NCBI GenBank assembly: GCA_029976805.1
Contig: JAPOLY010000016.1
Coordinates: 1-40,117 of the forward strand
DNA: 40,117 nucleotides
From: a bacterium
GTDB lineage: Bacteria; Planctomycetota; UBA8108; UBA1146
Direction of reading: 5' to 3'
Position numbers and translations under genes: made by a program. The notes below the pieces were generated by a model. The model ran no database searches, was not told the DNA's origin, and saw only the letters and a program-made list of their open reading frames with translations. Of the stretch, positions 38,522-40,117 are shown piece by piece (the stretch's first letter is position 1; each line of letters begins with the position of its first letter).

Positions 38522-40117
<1,596 letters not shown>

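Overview
The window looks like chromosomal DNA of a diderm bacterium, most likely a planctomycete or close relative. I base this on a Tat-exported Gfo/Idh/MocA oxidoreductase, a secreted squalene-cyclase-like repeat protein ending in a family-typical tyrosine/proline motif, Q-rich coiled-coil proteins with a collagen-like tract, a multiheme cytochrome c, and LptE and BamD-like outer-membrane assembly factors. This assignment is inference from gene content; there is no rRNA in the window. TGA is used as a normal stop. TTG starts with good Shine-Dalgarno (SD) sites are frequent.

Layout. 1-192: the tail of an ABC-2 permease. 274-2737 (minus): a Tat-exported oxidoreductase and an ApbE flavin transferase lipoprotein. 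2967-6198 (plus): three overlapping genes encoding an FGE-like protein, a seven-heme cytochrome c and a small four-helix membrane protein, which look like a quinone-to-periplasm electron-transfer module. 6211-14162 (minus): icmF (fused isobutyryl-CoA mutase) preceded by the conserved prkA-yeaH-spoVR kinase operon. 14453-21086 (minus): dnaK, then, upstream of it, a run nrnA - acidic lipoprotein - sensor-less histidine kinase - NtrC-type regulator. A good sigma-54 promoter match lies before dnaK, immediately next to the sigma-54 activator gene. 21384-21794 (plus): a small Xre-type regulator. 21878-24917 (minus): sucC-sucD-mdh, a TCA operon. 25213-27174 (minus): a secreted TPR protein, divergent from a YhaM-like HD nuclease (27330-28424, plus).

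28469-36118 (minus) is one tightly packed run, in transcription order CNNM/CorC-like - recO - bamD-like - lptE - folP - cdaA - cdaR - glmM. It joins recombination repair, outer-membrane assembly, folate synthesis, cyclic-di-AMP synthesis and peptidoglycan precursor supply. 36233-40117 (minus) holds the squalene-cyclase-like secreted protein, a small secreted protein split by one in-frame TGA, and a large Q-rich coiled-coil protein whose 5' end lies beyond the window and begins with a 9-bp tandem repeat encoding Gly-Gln-Gln triplets.

Points most worth a second look: the in-frame TGA at 37912-37914, the predicted sigma-54 control of dnaK by its neighbour, the cyclic-di-AMP module embedded in an outer-membrane operon, and the cytochrome module. 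No CRISPR array, insertion sequence, tRNA or prophage was seen.
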